Part shown: positions 7,517-17,296 of the stretch, piece after piece | Position numbering within the stretch: position 1 is the first letter of the stretch | Layout of the letters: every line of letters starts with the position of its first letter | Origin: Gammaproteobacteria bacterium MFB021 | Lineage (GTDB): Bacteria; Pseudomonadota; Gammaproteobacteria; Pseudomonadales; Halomonadaceae | DNA: 42,711 nucleotides | Assembly: GCA_000737985.1 (NCBI GenBank) | Contig: JNVT01000069.1 | Coordinates: 1 to 42,711 of the forward strand | Direction: 5' to 3' | Notes under the pieces: generated by a model | Databases searched by the model: none | What the model saw: the letters and a program-made list of their open reading frames with translations, nothing else | What the model was told of the DNA's origin: nothing | Position numbers and translations under genes: made by a program

Positions 7517-8794
7517 CTACAGCAACTCGAAGGCCAACACATAACCATTCAACAGGATGATCACCCCGGCCACCACGCAACCCAGCAGCGTGACCCAGCG
7601 CCGGTTGACCAGATTGCCCATCACCCCGCGGCGCGCGGTGAACTGGATCAGCGGCACCAGGGCGAAGGGGATGCCGAAGCTGAGCACCACCTGGCTCGCC
7701 ACCAGCACCTGCTGCTCGGGCAGGCCGAGCATGATCACCGCGATCGCCGGCAGCATGGTCAACAGCCGACGCAACCAGATGGGGATGGTGAAACCGACGA
7801 AACCCTGCATCACCACCTGCCCCGCCATGGTGCCGACGATCGATGACGACAGCCCCGCCAGCAGCAAGGTGAAACCGAACAGCGTGCTCGCCAGCTCGCG
7901 GTTCATCAGCGGCGCCAGCAGCTGGTAGCTCTGCTCGATCGAGGCCACGCCAGTGCGTCCGCTGTCGAAGAACACCGCCGCCGCCAGCGCCAGCATCGAG
8001 AGATTGATGACCCCGGCCACGCCCATGCCGATGATCACGTCCCAGCGGTAGAAGCGCATCGCACGCTTGCGCTCGTCGTCGGTGGTAGCCGGAATGCGCC
8101 GCTGGGACAGCGACGAGTGCAGATAGATGACGTGGGGCATCACCGTGGCACCCAGAATCCCCGCGGCCAGGAAGACCGCATAGCCGTCAGGGAACTGCGG
8201 CACCAGCATGCCGGTGAGCGCCGGCCCGGCATCGGGCCGCCCCATCAGGATCTGGGCGATGAATCCCGCTGCCACCGCCAGCAGCATGCTGCCGATGATC
8301 ACCTCGAGCAGGCGGAAACCGTAGCGCTGCATAGTCAACGCCGCGTAGGTGACCGCGCCGGTGAGCAGCGCGCCTTCGAGCATCGAAAGCCCGAACAGCA
8401 GGTGGAACGCCAGCGCCGCGCCGAGGAACTCGGCCAGATCGGTGGCGATCGCCACCAGCTCGGCCTGGACCCAGTAGAACCACACCAGCGGCCGCGGATA
8501 GCGCTCGCGGATCATCTCCGCCAGATTGCGCCCGGTGGCCAGCCCCAGGCGCACCGATAGCGTCTGGATCAGCATCGCCATGAGATTGGCCCACAGCACT
8601 ACCCACAGCAGGGTGTAGCCGTAGCGCGAGCCGGCCTCGATGTTGGTGGCGAAGTTACCGGGATCGATATAGGCGACCGCGGCGATCAACGCCGGGCCGA
8701 AGAAGGGCAGGAAACGCATCACCAGCGACCGCTGCCGTGCCGGCGCCGACGGGTTCGCGCGTGCCGCGCGGGCATCACTCACACTGTTGAACAC
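7517..8794 (-). CDS. mntH: Nramp family Mn(2+)/divalent metal:H+ symporter MntH
   Basis: A 425-residue inner-membrane Nramp transporter that imports Mn(II), and Fe(II) weakly, with protons. TM1 carries the metal-binding DPGN motif (Asp44-Asn47), and the conserved MPHVIYLHSS stretch of TM6 supplies the Met/His of the metal site. The transport signature around GATVMPHVIYLHSSLSQRR is followed by the rest of the 11-TM core. The start is a GTG at 8794 with GAGG about 6 nt upstream. The N-terminal 25 residues are polar and not membrane-embedded. mntR follows downstream, and a palindromic candidate operator lies about 70 bp upstream of the start. Confidence 0.95.
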   Translation of the reverse strand: MFNSVSDARAARANPSAPARQRSLVMRFLPFFGPALIAAVAYIDPGNFATNIEAGSRYGYTLLWVVLWANLMAMLIQTLSVRLGLATGRNLAEMIRERYPRPLVWFYWVQAELVAIATDLAEFLGAALAFHLLFGLSMLEGALLTGAVTYAALTMQRYGFRLLEVIIGSMLLAVAAGFIAQILMGRPDAGPALTGMLVPQFPDGYAVFLAAGILGATVMPHVIYLHSSLSQRRIPATTDDERKRAMRFYRWDVIIGMGVAGVINLSMLALAAAVFFDSGRTGVASIEQSYQLLAPLMNRELASTLFGFTLLLAGLSSSIVGTMAGQVVMQGFVGFTIPIWLRRLLTMLPAIAVIMLGLPEQQVLVASQVVLSFGIPFALVPLIQFTARRGVMGNLVNRRWVTLLGCVVAGVIILLNGYVLAFELL

Positions 8795-8865
8795 GCTGAC
8801 CTCGGGACATCGACGGCCGAGCGAGCCCGCGCCATCAGCGCTTTGTCGCCCGGGTTATCAAGTTA

Positions 8866-8875
8866 AACCATGGTT
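8866..8875 (-). promoter_or_regulatory. Candidate MntR operator upstream of mntH
   Basis: A perfect palindrome AACCATGGTT sits in the AT-rich segment about 72-81 bp before the mntH GTG. One more T-A pair matches after a single mismatch on each side. MntR acts as a dimer on palindromes that overlap mntH promoters. The sequence does not closely match the E. coli MntR box, so the call rests on symmetry, position and the adjacent mntR gene. Confidence 0.4.
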
Positions 8876-8973
8876 GACAAAATATACCCGAGTTATCGAA
8901 AGCGCAACGGGGCCGTGCGATGAGTTGTTCCAATGGTAGTGATAAATGGCGGTGATAGGCGCCGGCGCAACGC

Positions 8974-8996
8974 AAAGGGCGCCGTTACCGGCGCCC
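8974..8996 (-). terminator. Rho-independent-like terminator of the autotransporter gene
   Basis: On the minus strand an 8-bp perfect GC-rich stem (GGGCGCCG / CGGCGCCC) with a GTAA tetraloop is followed by a short TTT. It starts 41 nt after the autotransporter stop. A second small stem (CCCCG / CGGGG) lies between it and the stop codon. Confidence 0.6.
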
Positions 8997-9036
8997 TCGC
9001 ATGCCTCCCCGCTGGCGGGGATTATCGATCGGACGA

Positions 9037-12000
9037 TCAGAACCGCTTCGACAGCTTCAAGAAGCCTCCGTCACTGTCGTAGCCATCGCCGGAAGCGCCA
9101 CGGTACTCGATACGCGCCTCGAAGCCGCTATCGTTGGCCAGTGACACGCCTGCTCCGTAGCGGCCGAGTGTATCGGGCATCGATACGCTGGAGGTGAAGC
9201 CCGACCCCGCCTCGGCGCCTCTGAACTCGGCACGGCTCTGCCAGTCGTCGGCGTTGGAGAGACTGACCCCGACTTCGCCGAATCCCGACAGCGTCCAGGC
9301 CTCTCCCAGTGCCAGACCGGCCCCCACTTCCAGCGCCGGCGTCGTGATCAGCGCGGTCTGGCTGTTCTCTTCGACGTCGAGATCGAGAATCCCGGCACCG
9401 CTCTCGTCGTAACCAGAGGCTCGCACATGGATCAGATCGAGATCGAGCTTCGGCCTCAGATAGGCGGCCCCAAGCGAGGCGGTATAGGCCGCACGCAGTC
9501 GCGCGCCGACGGTGGTGATATCGGTGGTGCCGCGAGCCGTGGCCATATAGCCGGGAACACGAATGTGGCGCTCGGTATCGTACTCTCCATAGCTCCCGGT
9601 TAAGCCGACCGACAACGCCAGGTTACCGACATCACGGGTCAGCGATACGCCCGCGTAGCCCGAGGTGCCATCGGCACTGGAGAGTCCATCCCGCCCCTTC
9701 AGATCCGCATCGCCACCGCCCGCGGTCACACCGAGCGTCAACTGTGGCGCGACCCGGAGTTGGGCACCGAAGCCGACACCGCTGACGTCACCACGATAGC
9801 CGCCGGTCCCCGCCTGGCTGATATTGGCGTCGGCCACACCCGCCCAGTAGCAGTGGCCGCCATCCTGCGACACCACCGCACCGGTGCGTGCACCGCAGCT
9901 CATGGCATCATCCAGCCAGCTACTCGTCTGTAGCGTCTGCGCCGCCGCTATCGCCTGCGCGCTACCCATGGACATCGATGCCAGTCCTCGCGCATAGCTG
10001 TCACCCCCATCGGCATTCATGGAGAGCGCATTGACCTGCCCCAGCAGCGACGCAAAGCCGTTGCCCGCGCCGTCGACAAACAGCGCGTCCAGCCGCTCGC
10101 CTACCGCGCGCTGGTTGGCGTCGAGGTCGGCGAAAGCGGTATCGAAGTGCGTGCGTGCTACCTTAACTCGTGCCTTGCCGCCGACGACTTCACTGCTGAA
10201 ATCGACTGCCGGGGTATCAGCGGCCTCGAGCGTACCGGTCGTGCCGCCCGAGACGCTGAACACCTCGAGCGCTTGGGTCGGTGCCAGCGTCGCGGCGAGC
10301 ACTTGCAACTCACCTGCGAGCTTGGCGTTGCCTTGAATCTCGAGGCGGTCGGCAATACCCCGCTCGAAGTCGGCAGCCACACTCACTCGCCCACTCTCGG
10401 TCTGCTCGAAATCGCCTTCGAGCGTGGCCGTGTTACCAACGCTTCCCGCAGAGGAGAGCACACCTACCGTTCCGGCGTTGACCAGGTCCGCCTGCGACAC
10501 CTTGTCCAGCAACCAGGTTGCCCCGGCTGCGTTGTCGAACTGAATGCTGGGTTCGGGCGGCGCTGCCAGCAGCGCCAGTGAGGTCACCCGGGCAGCGCTG
10601 GCCATATTCGTCGACAGCGCGCTCGCCGGCGCCATGTTCATCGACACCGTGCCGCCGCCATCCGTGCTCGGCGTGCCGCCGTAAGCAAGAACGCCACCGT
10701 AAATGGCACCCTCATTGTGGATCGCAAGAGTCGGCAGATAGGAGGCCTGGGTAACGAACAGTACTGCCGAACCGCGGACCGTGCCGTCGGTTCCACCGCC
10801 AGCGCTGATGCTGCCCCCGGAACCGACATTGAGCACGTTATTCTGACCTTCACTGAACGCGACGCCGGTACCGTTCTTGCTGCCACCCACGACCTGTCCA
10901 TCGACGTTCACACTGATCCGGCCGTTATAGCGTGACCCCATCGACTGGGCAAAGATGCCATAGGCGTTGGTGCCTAGGGTGGCCAGGGTACCTTTCTGAG
11001 TGACGTCCACATTACGCGCGGAGGCCTCGGCATTGCCTGTGGCGCCGGCGTGCAGCACGCCATCCCCACCGCCGTAGAGCCCGCCGCCGCCGCCGACCGA
11101 CTGCGCAATGATACCGTAGGCCCCGACGCCTGACGTGGCGATGTCACCGTTGACGTCGACCTGGACATGGCCACCGTCACCTTCGGGCCCACTGCCGTCA
11201 CCGAACCCTGGCCGGCTGGTCGAGATGACATTGCCGGTGATGTTGCCGGCGATGCCGCCGCCGCCGCCCACCGACTGGGCGATGATCGCGTGGGCGCCCT
11301 CGCCCTGGGTGACGATCCGTCCGCTCGTGAGCGTCACGCCCACGTCCTTCCCGTCACCGCTGGTCCCGTCATTGTCCTTGGTACCGAGTTCGACGCTCAA
11401 CAGGCTGTCGGTGTCGGCGGCACCGCCCGCGCCCCCACCGCCGCCGATGGACTGCGCGACAATCCCGAAAGCGCGCTTGCCGAGAGTTTCGATGTGCGCG
11501 CCCGTGTGCAGGTCGACACGACCACCATCGCCGGAGGCACCGCCGCTGCCACCTACGGCCACCTCCAGGTCGAGATCCAGCAGCTTGTCCGACTGACTCG
11601 AGCTGCCGCTACCGCCAATGCCGCCGCCCCCGCCGATCGACTGCGCCATGATGGCGTAGGCATCGTCACCTTGCGTGTCCACGCGAAGGAAGCTGCCGTT
11701 GCCCACGGTGATCGCCCCACCCTCACCGGCTGGCCCACCGGCGCGACCCAGGCTTCCCCCCACGGAGATACGCCCACCGGCCTGCTCGGAGCCCTCGCTG
11801 GACTGGCCACCGCCGCCGCCGATCGACTGCAGCAGTACCCCGTGTGCCGCGTAGCCCAAGGTGGTCACATGCGAGCGGCCACCGAGATCGTTGAAGAAGA
11901 CATTGACACTCCCCCCATCGCCGCCAGAGCCGCCCTGACCGCCCACGGCCATGTCCAAATCCACCATGGCGTTGGCCCCCGCTGCCAGCGCGCTACCGCC

Positions 12001-15000
12001 GACCCCGCCACCGCCACCGATCGACTGCGCGACGATGCCGTCGGCCCAATCGCCACGTGTGGTCACAGTGGCGTTGAAACTCAAGGCCGTATCGCCCCCA
12101 ATGTCGCCCCCGCGACCACCAGTGCCACCGCTACCCCCGATGGCCGCCACCACGCTCAGGGTTGCCGGGTCACCTTCGCTGCCATCGTGATCACCGTCGG
12201 CGAAGTCGTTACCAGCCGAGCCGGCCAGACCGCCGCCGCCACCGATCGACTGCAGCAGCACGCCATCGGCATCGCCCCCCTGGGTATCGATGGTGGCATT
12301 GATACCGTTCTTGGAGACGATATTGCCGCCAGTGCTACCGCTGCCGCCCTTGGCACCCACGCCAAGACCAAACGCGAGCGAGATCTCCGTTGGGTCCTTG
12401 TCACTCGAGTCGGTTTCCTCGCTGGTAGCCAGGGTCTCGGCGTCTGGCTCGGCGGCTTTGCTACCGCCGACCGAGAAGCCGATACCGAGACTGAGATTAC
12501 CGCCCTGGCCGGTGCCACCCCCACCACCGATCGACTGCGCCACCAAGCCTCGCGACCCCGATCCTCGAGTCTGCAGATGCGTGGTCGAGGCCAAAGAGAG
12601 TGCGACCTCACCGCCACGACTGCCGTTACCGCCAGCGCCCCCCAGGCCAATATCGGCATCGACGCTGACACCGCCACCGATCTGCTTGCTTCCCGCGTTG
12701 CCGACACCGCCATCACCGCCGCCACCGCCGATCGACTGAGCCAGGACGGCGTTGGCGTTGTCTCCCCAGGTGGCAATCGAGGCGGCGTCGGCCAGCCAGA
12801 CGTGGACCGACCCACCCATGCCACCACCAGCCCCGGAAGCGCCCAGCGCCGTCGATAGGCTGATGGAGTCGGTATCGGGGATACCGATGGTACCCGCCAT
12901 GCTCGAAGCGCTACCGCCATCACCGCCGCCACCGCCTACCGACTGCGTCAGCAGACCATGGGCGCCATCCCCACCGGTCTGCACCAGACTACTGCCGTGA
13001 AGTTCGACGCTGACTTCGCCGCCGTCTCCCCCGATATCGCCACGGCCCCCCAGTGCGGTGGCCGCGGAAGCCGCCAGCGAGGCGCCCTCACCGGTGGGCA
13101 CTGCCACGCTGACTGCGTCTGCCACCGCGCCGCCGCCAGCACCGCCGCCGCCGCCGATCGACTGCACCGTGATACCATGGGCAGAGGCGGCATCGACCCC
13201 CAGCGCAGCGCCGTCGGCGCCAAAGCCAGTCTGAATACGACTATCGGTCAACAGCGCCGTCGCCTTGCCACCGTGACCGCCAGCACCGCCGGTACCACCC
13301 AAGGCGGTATCCAGCGTCAGTCCCACGGAAACATCGTAGCCGCTCGCCGAGCCGCCGGTTCCGCCGCCGCCGCCGATCGACTGCACCAGCAGAGCGCCCG
13401 CATTCGCACCACGCGTGGTGACCACGCTACCGTAGAGGTCGAGCTGGCTGGCACCACCGTCGTTGGCGTCGCTTTCGCCATCGCCATCGATATCGCCATC
13501 CTTGGCGCTGCCGCCAATCTGGATCGCGATCGGCGTCCCTGCGTCGACCGACAGGGCGTTGCCGCCATTGCCGCCGCCGCCACCGATCGACTGCACCATG
13601 ATGCCCTTGGCCTGCTGCCCCGTGGTGGTCAGCGTGAGCTGACGAAAATCGGCATTAGCCGCGCCCCCGGCGCCGCCGCCATCCCCGCTACCACCGACGG
13701 CGACCGTGGCCACGCTGAGCGCCGATGCCCCCGCGACATCCCCACCGTTACCGCCGCCCCCACCGACCGACTGCACGATGACACCATGCGCAAACGCCCC
13801 AGCCGTGCTGATCGCACTGCCTTCGGTGCTCTGCGGTGCCGCCGAGCCGGGATCGGTCCTGTCGCCCCCGGGATTCGATACGCTCGGAAGACCACCGCAG
13901 CCCTGATAGCTATTGGTGACGCACGCCGTCCTGCCATTCCCTCCGCCGCTGCCCGAACCGCCGATGCCGACACCGGCACCCACGGAGGGATTGAAGACAT
14001 TGCCTCCGTTCCCGCCACCGCCGCCGATCGACTGTGCCACGAGGCCGTAGGCGGAATCGCCCCGGGTGGCCACCTCGCCTCCGACATGGAATATCTCTGC
14101 CTTGCCGCCATAGCCACCGGCACTGCCGCTCCCGCCGACCACAGCAACGCCCGCGGCGCCGCCGCCGATGCCACCGCCGCCACCGATCGCCTGGGCCACG
14201 ATGCCCGAGGCTGCCTGACCCGACGTTACGATATCGCCACTGTTGGTGACGTAGGCCGTCCTGTCGTTGTTGGCACCACCCCCGGCGCCACCGCCCACTG
14301 TGACCGCGCCGCCGGAACTTCCCCCAGCGCCACCCCCGCCCGAGATCGACTGGGCCAGCACGCCGATCGAGTAATCACCGGTCGTGGTGATCTGTCCGGT
14401 ATTGTTCTGCTCGACATCTGCCGCGCTGCCCCCACCCCCCGCATTGCCACCCAGCGCGATCACGGCAACGCCCGTTCCCCCGGTGCCACCAGAACCGCCG
14501 ATGGCCTGTGCCAAAAAGCCGTAAGCATGATCGCCATGCGTGGTGATATCGGCGCCACTGGTCGTGGTCACCTTCTCGGCATTGCCGCCGTTGCCGCCAT
14601 TGCCGCCACTACCGAAGAGAACCTTGACGAAATCGTCACCGGTACCGCCGCCACCGCCGACCGAGTGCAGCGTAATACCGGCGGCGTAGTCGCCTTGCGT
14701 CTCGATATGTGTACCCGAGGTCGCGTAGACACCGACACTGCCACCGTTGCCGCCCCTGCCAGCCGTTCCTGCATCACTGCCACCGATACCGCCGATCGAC
14801 TGTGCCAGCAGCCCGTAACCACGGTCACCCGCCGTCTCGACAGCCCCCGCCTCGGTCAGGTTGAGCTGGATTCTGCCACCGTAGCCGCCTTTGCCTCCCG
14901 AGGATTGACTATTGCCGTTACCGTTGCCGCCATTGCCACCATAGGAGCGTGCGACGATGCCGCTCACGTTGTCCCCAGACACCGCGATCCTGCCGGCGGC

Positions 15001-16323
15001 ATGGCCGACCGTTGTTACGCCGGCAGTATCGTCTGATCCGGCATTGCGCTGAGCGCTACCCGCACCACCGATGCCTCCCGCTTTATCATCGGACGAGCGG
15101 CCCCCGTCACCCCCGTGGGACAACGCCAGGATGCCGGCAGACTCGTAGCTACCCAGCGCGGTATTGCCGGTTTTGACCAAGGTGATGTCGCCGCGGTTGT
15201 CGATGGTGATCTCCCGACCATCTTCACCCTTACCGCCGGGATCGCTGTTGTCCTCCGAGTTGCTGCCATTGCCCCCATTACTGCGTGCGAATATCCCCTG
15301 CGCCCCATAGGCGCCATTACCGGTTTCGCGGTAATACAGCGCGAGATCCCCCTGGTTGACCACGCTGATCACACCGCCGGTCCCACCAGCTCCCGCCTGG
15401 CCCGTGCCATCCGCACCATCGCCACCGCGCCCCCCGATCGACTCGGCACTGATCACCCGCGCGAGATCGCTGCCCTCGAACGAATCGGCTGACGACCCGA
15501 TGGTGATGGGCGCCCGGTTGAGAACGGTCACGGTCTTGCTGTCCCCCCCGTTGCCACTCAACTGATCGCCGAACACTGCACTGTTGAAGGGGCCACCGTT
15601 ACCTGCCTTACTCTGGGCAAATAGCCCCGCGACCATGCCGATACCACCGAAGTCGGCGTTGCCCTCGATAGTGATGGCGGAATAATTATTGATCGTGATG
15701 ACCCCGCCGTCGCCGCCGCGGCCGCCATCGGCACCCTGATCGTCCGGTTCTACACCGCTGCTGCCATTGCCCTGGGCACGAATGGCGAACACCTGTTCTG
15801 GAAAGTTGTTACTGCCAGAGCGGTCGCCACTGATATGAATAGTGGCGCTATCGTTGATGATATTGCCGTCTTTGTCGGCTACCCCATTGTTGATGGTCAG
15901 GATGCCGCCGGAATAGCCAGCGGGATGCTTGTCGCGCGTCGGCGTGCCGCCACCGATGAAGTAATAGAGGCCGTATATCGTTTTGTCCGCGCTCAGCCTG
16001 CGCGTCTGGGCTACCGTATTGGTGACGGTATAGTCAGTGCCACCGGCGTTCCAGGCAGTGACCTGATCGCCGTTCTGGTTCTCATCGAGGGTGCAATGAC
16101 TTTGTACATTGTAGGGAATGGAGGAGCACTGCTCGGCCCAGGCAGCCGGGCTCGCCACCAGCCAGGTCATCAGCAGACCGACGCCACTGGCCACTCGAGA
16201 CGTGTTGCTAGCCCTCGATACTTTCCGGCTGGCTCCCGATTTCGGGCGAGCGCGGCTTGCCTCCGATGCCGCCTGCCAGGTTTTCTTGTTGTGATTCCAG
16301 ACGACTCGATAGATTCGATTCAT
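9037..16323 (-). CDS. Giant ESPR-type repeat autotransporter (type V secretion)
   Basis: A 2,428-residue surface protein. Residues 1-63 form an extended signal peptide: the ESPR begins MNRIYRVVWN, then comes a long basic stretch, a hydrophobic core and a likely cleavage at AWA|EQ. The passenger (about 64-2150) is Gly-rich, with about 25 copies of a motif like GIVAQSIGGGGGxGG, commonly 50-95 residues apart, as expected for a long beta-helix. A linker region (about 1830-2130) precedes a C-terminal autotransporter barrel starting near CYWAGVADANISQAG and ending in a terminal Phe (LKLSKRF). ATG 16323 replaces an in-frame TTG 6 nt upstream because the ESPR begins there. The passenger has very few Cys. 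Adhesion or biofilm is the likely role, by analogy with the family. The gene is preceded by a two-component system on the same strand. Confidence 0.93.
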   Translation of the reverse strand: MNRIYRVVWNHNKKTWQAASEASRARPKSGASRKVSRASNTSRVASGVGLLMTWLVASPAAWAEQCSSIPYNVQSHCTLDENQNGDQVTAWNAGGTDYTVTNTVAQTRRLSADKTIYGLYYFIGGGTPTRDKHPAGYSGGILTINNGVADKDGNIINDSATIHISGDRSGSNNFPEQVFAIRAQGNGSSGVEPDDQGADGGRGGDGGVITINNYSAITIEGNADFGGIGMVAGLFAQSKAGNGGPFNSAVFGDQLSGNGGDSKTVTVLNRAPITIGSSADSFEGSDLARVISAESIGGRGGDGADGTGQAGAGGTGGVISVVNQGDLALYYRETGNGAYGAQGIFARSNGGNGSNSEDNSDPGGKGEDGREITIDNRGDITLVKTGNTALGSYESAGILALSHGGDGGRSSDDKAGGIGGAGSAQRNAGSDDTAGVTTVGHAAGRIAVSGDNVSGIVARSYGGNGGNGNGNSQSSGGKGGYGGRIQLNLTEAGAVETAGDRGYGLLAQSIGGIGGSDAGTAGRGGNGGSVGVYATSGTHIETQGDYAAGITLHSVGGGGGTGDDFVKVLFGSGGNGGNGGNAEKVTTTSGADITTHGDHAYGFLAQAIGGSGGTGGTGVAVIALGGNAGGGGSAADVEQNNTGQITTTGDYSIGVLAQSISGGGGAGGSSGGAVTVGGGAGGGANNDRTAYVTNSGDIVTSGQAASGIVAQAIGGGGGIGGGAAGVAVVGGSGSAGGYGGKAEIFHVGGEVATRGDSAYGLVAQSIGGGGGNGGNVFNPSVGAGVGIGGSGSGGGNGRTACVTNSYQGCGGLPSVSNPGGDRTDPGSAAPQSTEGSAISTAGAFAHGVIVQSVGGGGGNGGDVAGASALSVATVAVGGSGDGGGAGGAANADFRQLTLTTTGQQAKGIMVQSIGGGGGNGGNALSVDAGTPIAIQIGGSAKDGDIDGDGESDANDGGASQLDLYGSVVTTRGANAGALLVQSIGGGGGTGGSASGYDVSVGLTLDTALGGTGGAGGHGGKATALLTDSRIQTGFGADGAALGVDAASAHGITVQSIGGGGGAGGGAVADAVSVAVPTGEGASLAASAATALGGRGDIGGDGGEVSVELHGSSLVQTGGDGAHGLLTQSVGGGGGDGGSASSMAGTIGIPDTDSISLSTALGASGAGGGMGGSVHVWLADAASIATWGDNANAVLAQSIGGGGGDGGVGNAGSKQIGGGVSVDADIGLGGAGGNGSRGGEVALSLASTTHLQTRGSGSRGLVAQSIGGGGGTGQGGNLSLGIGFSVGGSKAAEPDAETLATSEETDSSDKDPTEISLAFGLGVGAKGGSGSTGGNIVSKNGINATIDTQGGDADGVLLQSIGGGGGLAGSAGNDFADGDHDGSEGDPATLSVVAAIGGSGGTGGRGGDIGGDTALSFNATVTTRGDWADGIVAQSIGGGGGVGGSALAAGANAMVDLDMAVGGQGGSGGDGGSVNVFFNDLGGRSHVTTLGYAAHGVLLQSIGGGGGQSSEGSEQAGGRISVGGSLGRAGGPAGEGGAITVGNGSFLRVDTQGDDAYAIMAQSIGGGGGIGGSGSSSQSDKLLDLDLEVAVGGSGGASGDGGRVDLHTGAHIETLGKRAFGIVAQSIGGGGGAGGAADTDSLLSVELGTKDNDGTSGDGKDVGVTLTSGRIVTQGEGAHAIIAQSVGGGGGIAGNITGNVISTSRPGFGDGSGPEGDGGHVQVDVNGDIATSGVGAYGIIAQSVGGGGGLYGGGDGVLHAGATGNAEASARNVDVTQKGTLATLGTNAYGIFAQSMGSRYNGRISVNVDGQVVGGSKNGTGVAFSEGQNNVLNVGSGGSISAGGGTDGTVRGSAVLFVTQASYLPTLAIHNEGAIYGGVLAYGGTPSTDGGGTVSMNMAPASALSTNMASAARVTSLALLAAPPEPSIQFDNAAGATWLLDKVSQADLVNAGTVGVLSSAGSVGNTATLEGDFEQTESGRVSVAADFERGIADRLEIQGNAKLAGELQVLAATLAPTQALEVFSVSGGTTGTLEAADTPAVDFSSEVVGGKARVKVARTHFDTAFADLDANQRAVGERLDALFVDGAGNGFASLLGQVNALSMNADGGDSYARGLASMSMGSAQAIAAAQTLQTSSWLDDAMSCGARTGAVVSQDGGHCYWAGVADANISQAGTGGYRGDVSGVGFGAQLRVAPQLTLGVTAGGGDADLKGRDGLSSADGTSGYAGVSLTRDVGNLALSVGLTGSYGEYDTERHIRVPGYMATARGTTDITTVGARLRAAYTASLGAAYLRPKLDLDLIHVRASGYDESGAGILDLDVEENSQTALITTPALEVGAGLALGEAWTLSGFGEVGVSLSNADDWQSRAEFRGAEAGSGFTSSVSMPDTLGRYGAGVSLANDSGFEARIEYRGASGDGYDSDGGFLKLSKRF
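10930..15460 (-). repeat. Coding repeats of the SIGGGGG type in the autotransporter
   Basis: About 25 degenerate copies of a unit ending in (A/V)QS(I/V)GGGGG are encoded across this interval. On the plus strand they appear as near-identical blocks reading CCGCCGCCGATCGACTG, for example at 12525-12540, 13147-13162, 13371-13383 and 14023-14034. Copies near the ends (RSNGGNG, LSHGGDG, RSYGGNG, QSMGSR) are degenerate, while the central copies are the most alike. That pattern suggests expansion and homogenisation from the middle. Such identical DNA blocks are recombination-prone and can mis-assemble. Confidence 0.85.
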
Positions 16324-16588
16324 GACCAACAGTCTCCACCACGATTTATGGTTCCCCGCGGCGGAGCGTCACACGTAACGAATAGTGACAGTCAGTCTCG
16401 ATTCTCTCAGAACTCTCACATGCAGCGTATTTGACGTCGAATATCGGTAAAAACCAGAAATATCATGCCGACTCACTCGCAATCTCGGGTGACTTCAGGA
16501 AACTCCTGCCGTGCGTTTCGTTCGCATGAGCGGCCATGGGGGCGCTCTCGAGCGACGCGATCCGCACCCATGTGCCTGGATGCGAGCG
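16324..16588 (-). promoter_or_regulatory. Leader between response regulator and autotransporter
   Basis: A 265-bp gap with no gene, visibly more AT-rich around 16430-16470 than its surroundings. On the autotransporter strand GGTGGAG lies 10 nt before the ATG. A small inverted repeat (CAGGA / TCCTG) lies about 90 nt past the regulator stop. The length leaves room for a separate autotransporter promoter controlled by the adjacent regulator. I see no unambiguous -35/-10 pair. Confidence 0.4.
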
Positions 16589-17296
16589 CTAAGGCGTATC
16601 GCCGGCGAAAACGATACCGCGACCAAAGATCGTACGGATGGGAATGAGGACATCCTCTCGTCGCGCTTTTTGCCGCAGGCGGCTGAGGATCACGTCAATG
16701 CGATGCAGGTCGGACTCCGAGGCATGTTCGAACATCAGATCGTGCAGCGCCTGACGCGTGAACACCTGGTGCGTCGACGTCAACAGAATCGACAGCAGTG
16801 CGCTCTCCTGGCGAGAGAGCGACAGTGTCCTGCCACCAGGCCCGAGCAAGCGCTCGCCCGAGGGCGACAGTGACCAGCCCTGTCGGTCGGCCTCGACATC
16901 GCGAGACTCGATGGCCCCACCCTGCTTGAGCCGTCGATTCAGCTGTACCAGAGCGTCTGTCAGCTGCGCGAAGTTGATCGGTTTGACCAGAAACAGGTCG
17001 GCCCCAAGATTGAGCCCGCGTAGTCGATCCTGCTGATCTCCCCGTGCGGTGATCACGATCGTGCCATAGCCTCCCAGCTCGTTCAGGAATTGGACGATGC
17101 TGAACCCATCCTCCCCCGGCAGCCCCAGATCGACGAGCACGATGTCGACGTCATGGCGATGCAGCAGCTTCCAGAAGGACTCCGCGCTGCCCGTTCCCCA
17201 GGCTGGGAATCTCTTGTGATTCAGATAGAACAGCAGCTCTTCGCGGAGATCCTCGTTATCCTCCACGACCGCGATTCTGGGTAGCGACTCGATCAC
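16589..17296 (-). CDS. OmpR/PhoB-type response regulator
   Basis: A 235-residue two-component regulator. The receiver domain (residues 7-120) has the acidic pocket Glu12-Asp13, the phospho-acceptor Asp56 in VDLGLPGEDG, Thr83 and Lys105. The C-terminal winged-helix domain (about 138-232) shows LSLSRQESALLSILL, the recognition-helix region LHRIDVILSRLRQKA and the wing IRTIFGRGIVF. The GTG start overlaps the kinase stop by 4 nt (GTGA) and is served by a strong AGGAGG. It is translationally coupled to the kinase and lies 265 nt upstream of the giant autotransporter on the same strand. Control of that gene is the simplest inference. Confidence 0.92.
   Translation of the reverse strand: MIESLPRIAVVEDNEDLREELLFYLNHKRFPAWGTGSAESFWKLLHRHDVDIVLVDLGLPGEDGFSIVQFLNELGGYGTIVITARGDQQDRLRGLNLGADLFLVKPINFAQLTDALVQLNRRLKQGGAIESRDVEADRQGWSLSPSGERLLGPGGRTLSLSRQESALLSILLTSTHQVFTRQALHDLMFEHASESDLHRIDVILSRLRQKARREDVLIPIRTIFGRGIVFAGDTP

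Noticed and set aside
11167-12858. Long plus-strand ORF (563 codons) across the autotransporter gene
   Set aside because: It is the antisense shadow of the Gly-rich repeats. GGN/GCN codons read in reverse give few stops, and the product is low-complexity (Ala/Thr/Asp-rich) with no family signature or SD.
12958-15036. Long plus-strand ORF (692 codons) across the autotransporter gene
   Set aside because: Same cause as the neighbouring 563-codon frame: repeat-driven antisense openness with no motif, while the minus-strand gene has a complete ESPR-passenger-barrel architecture.
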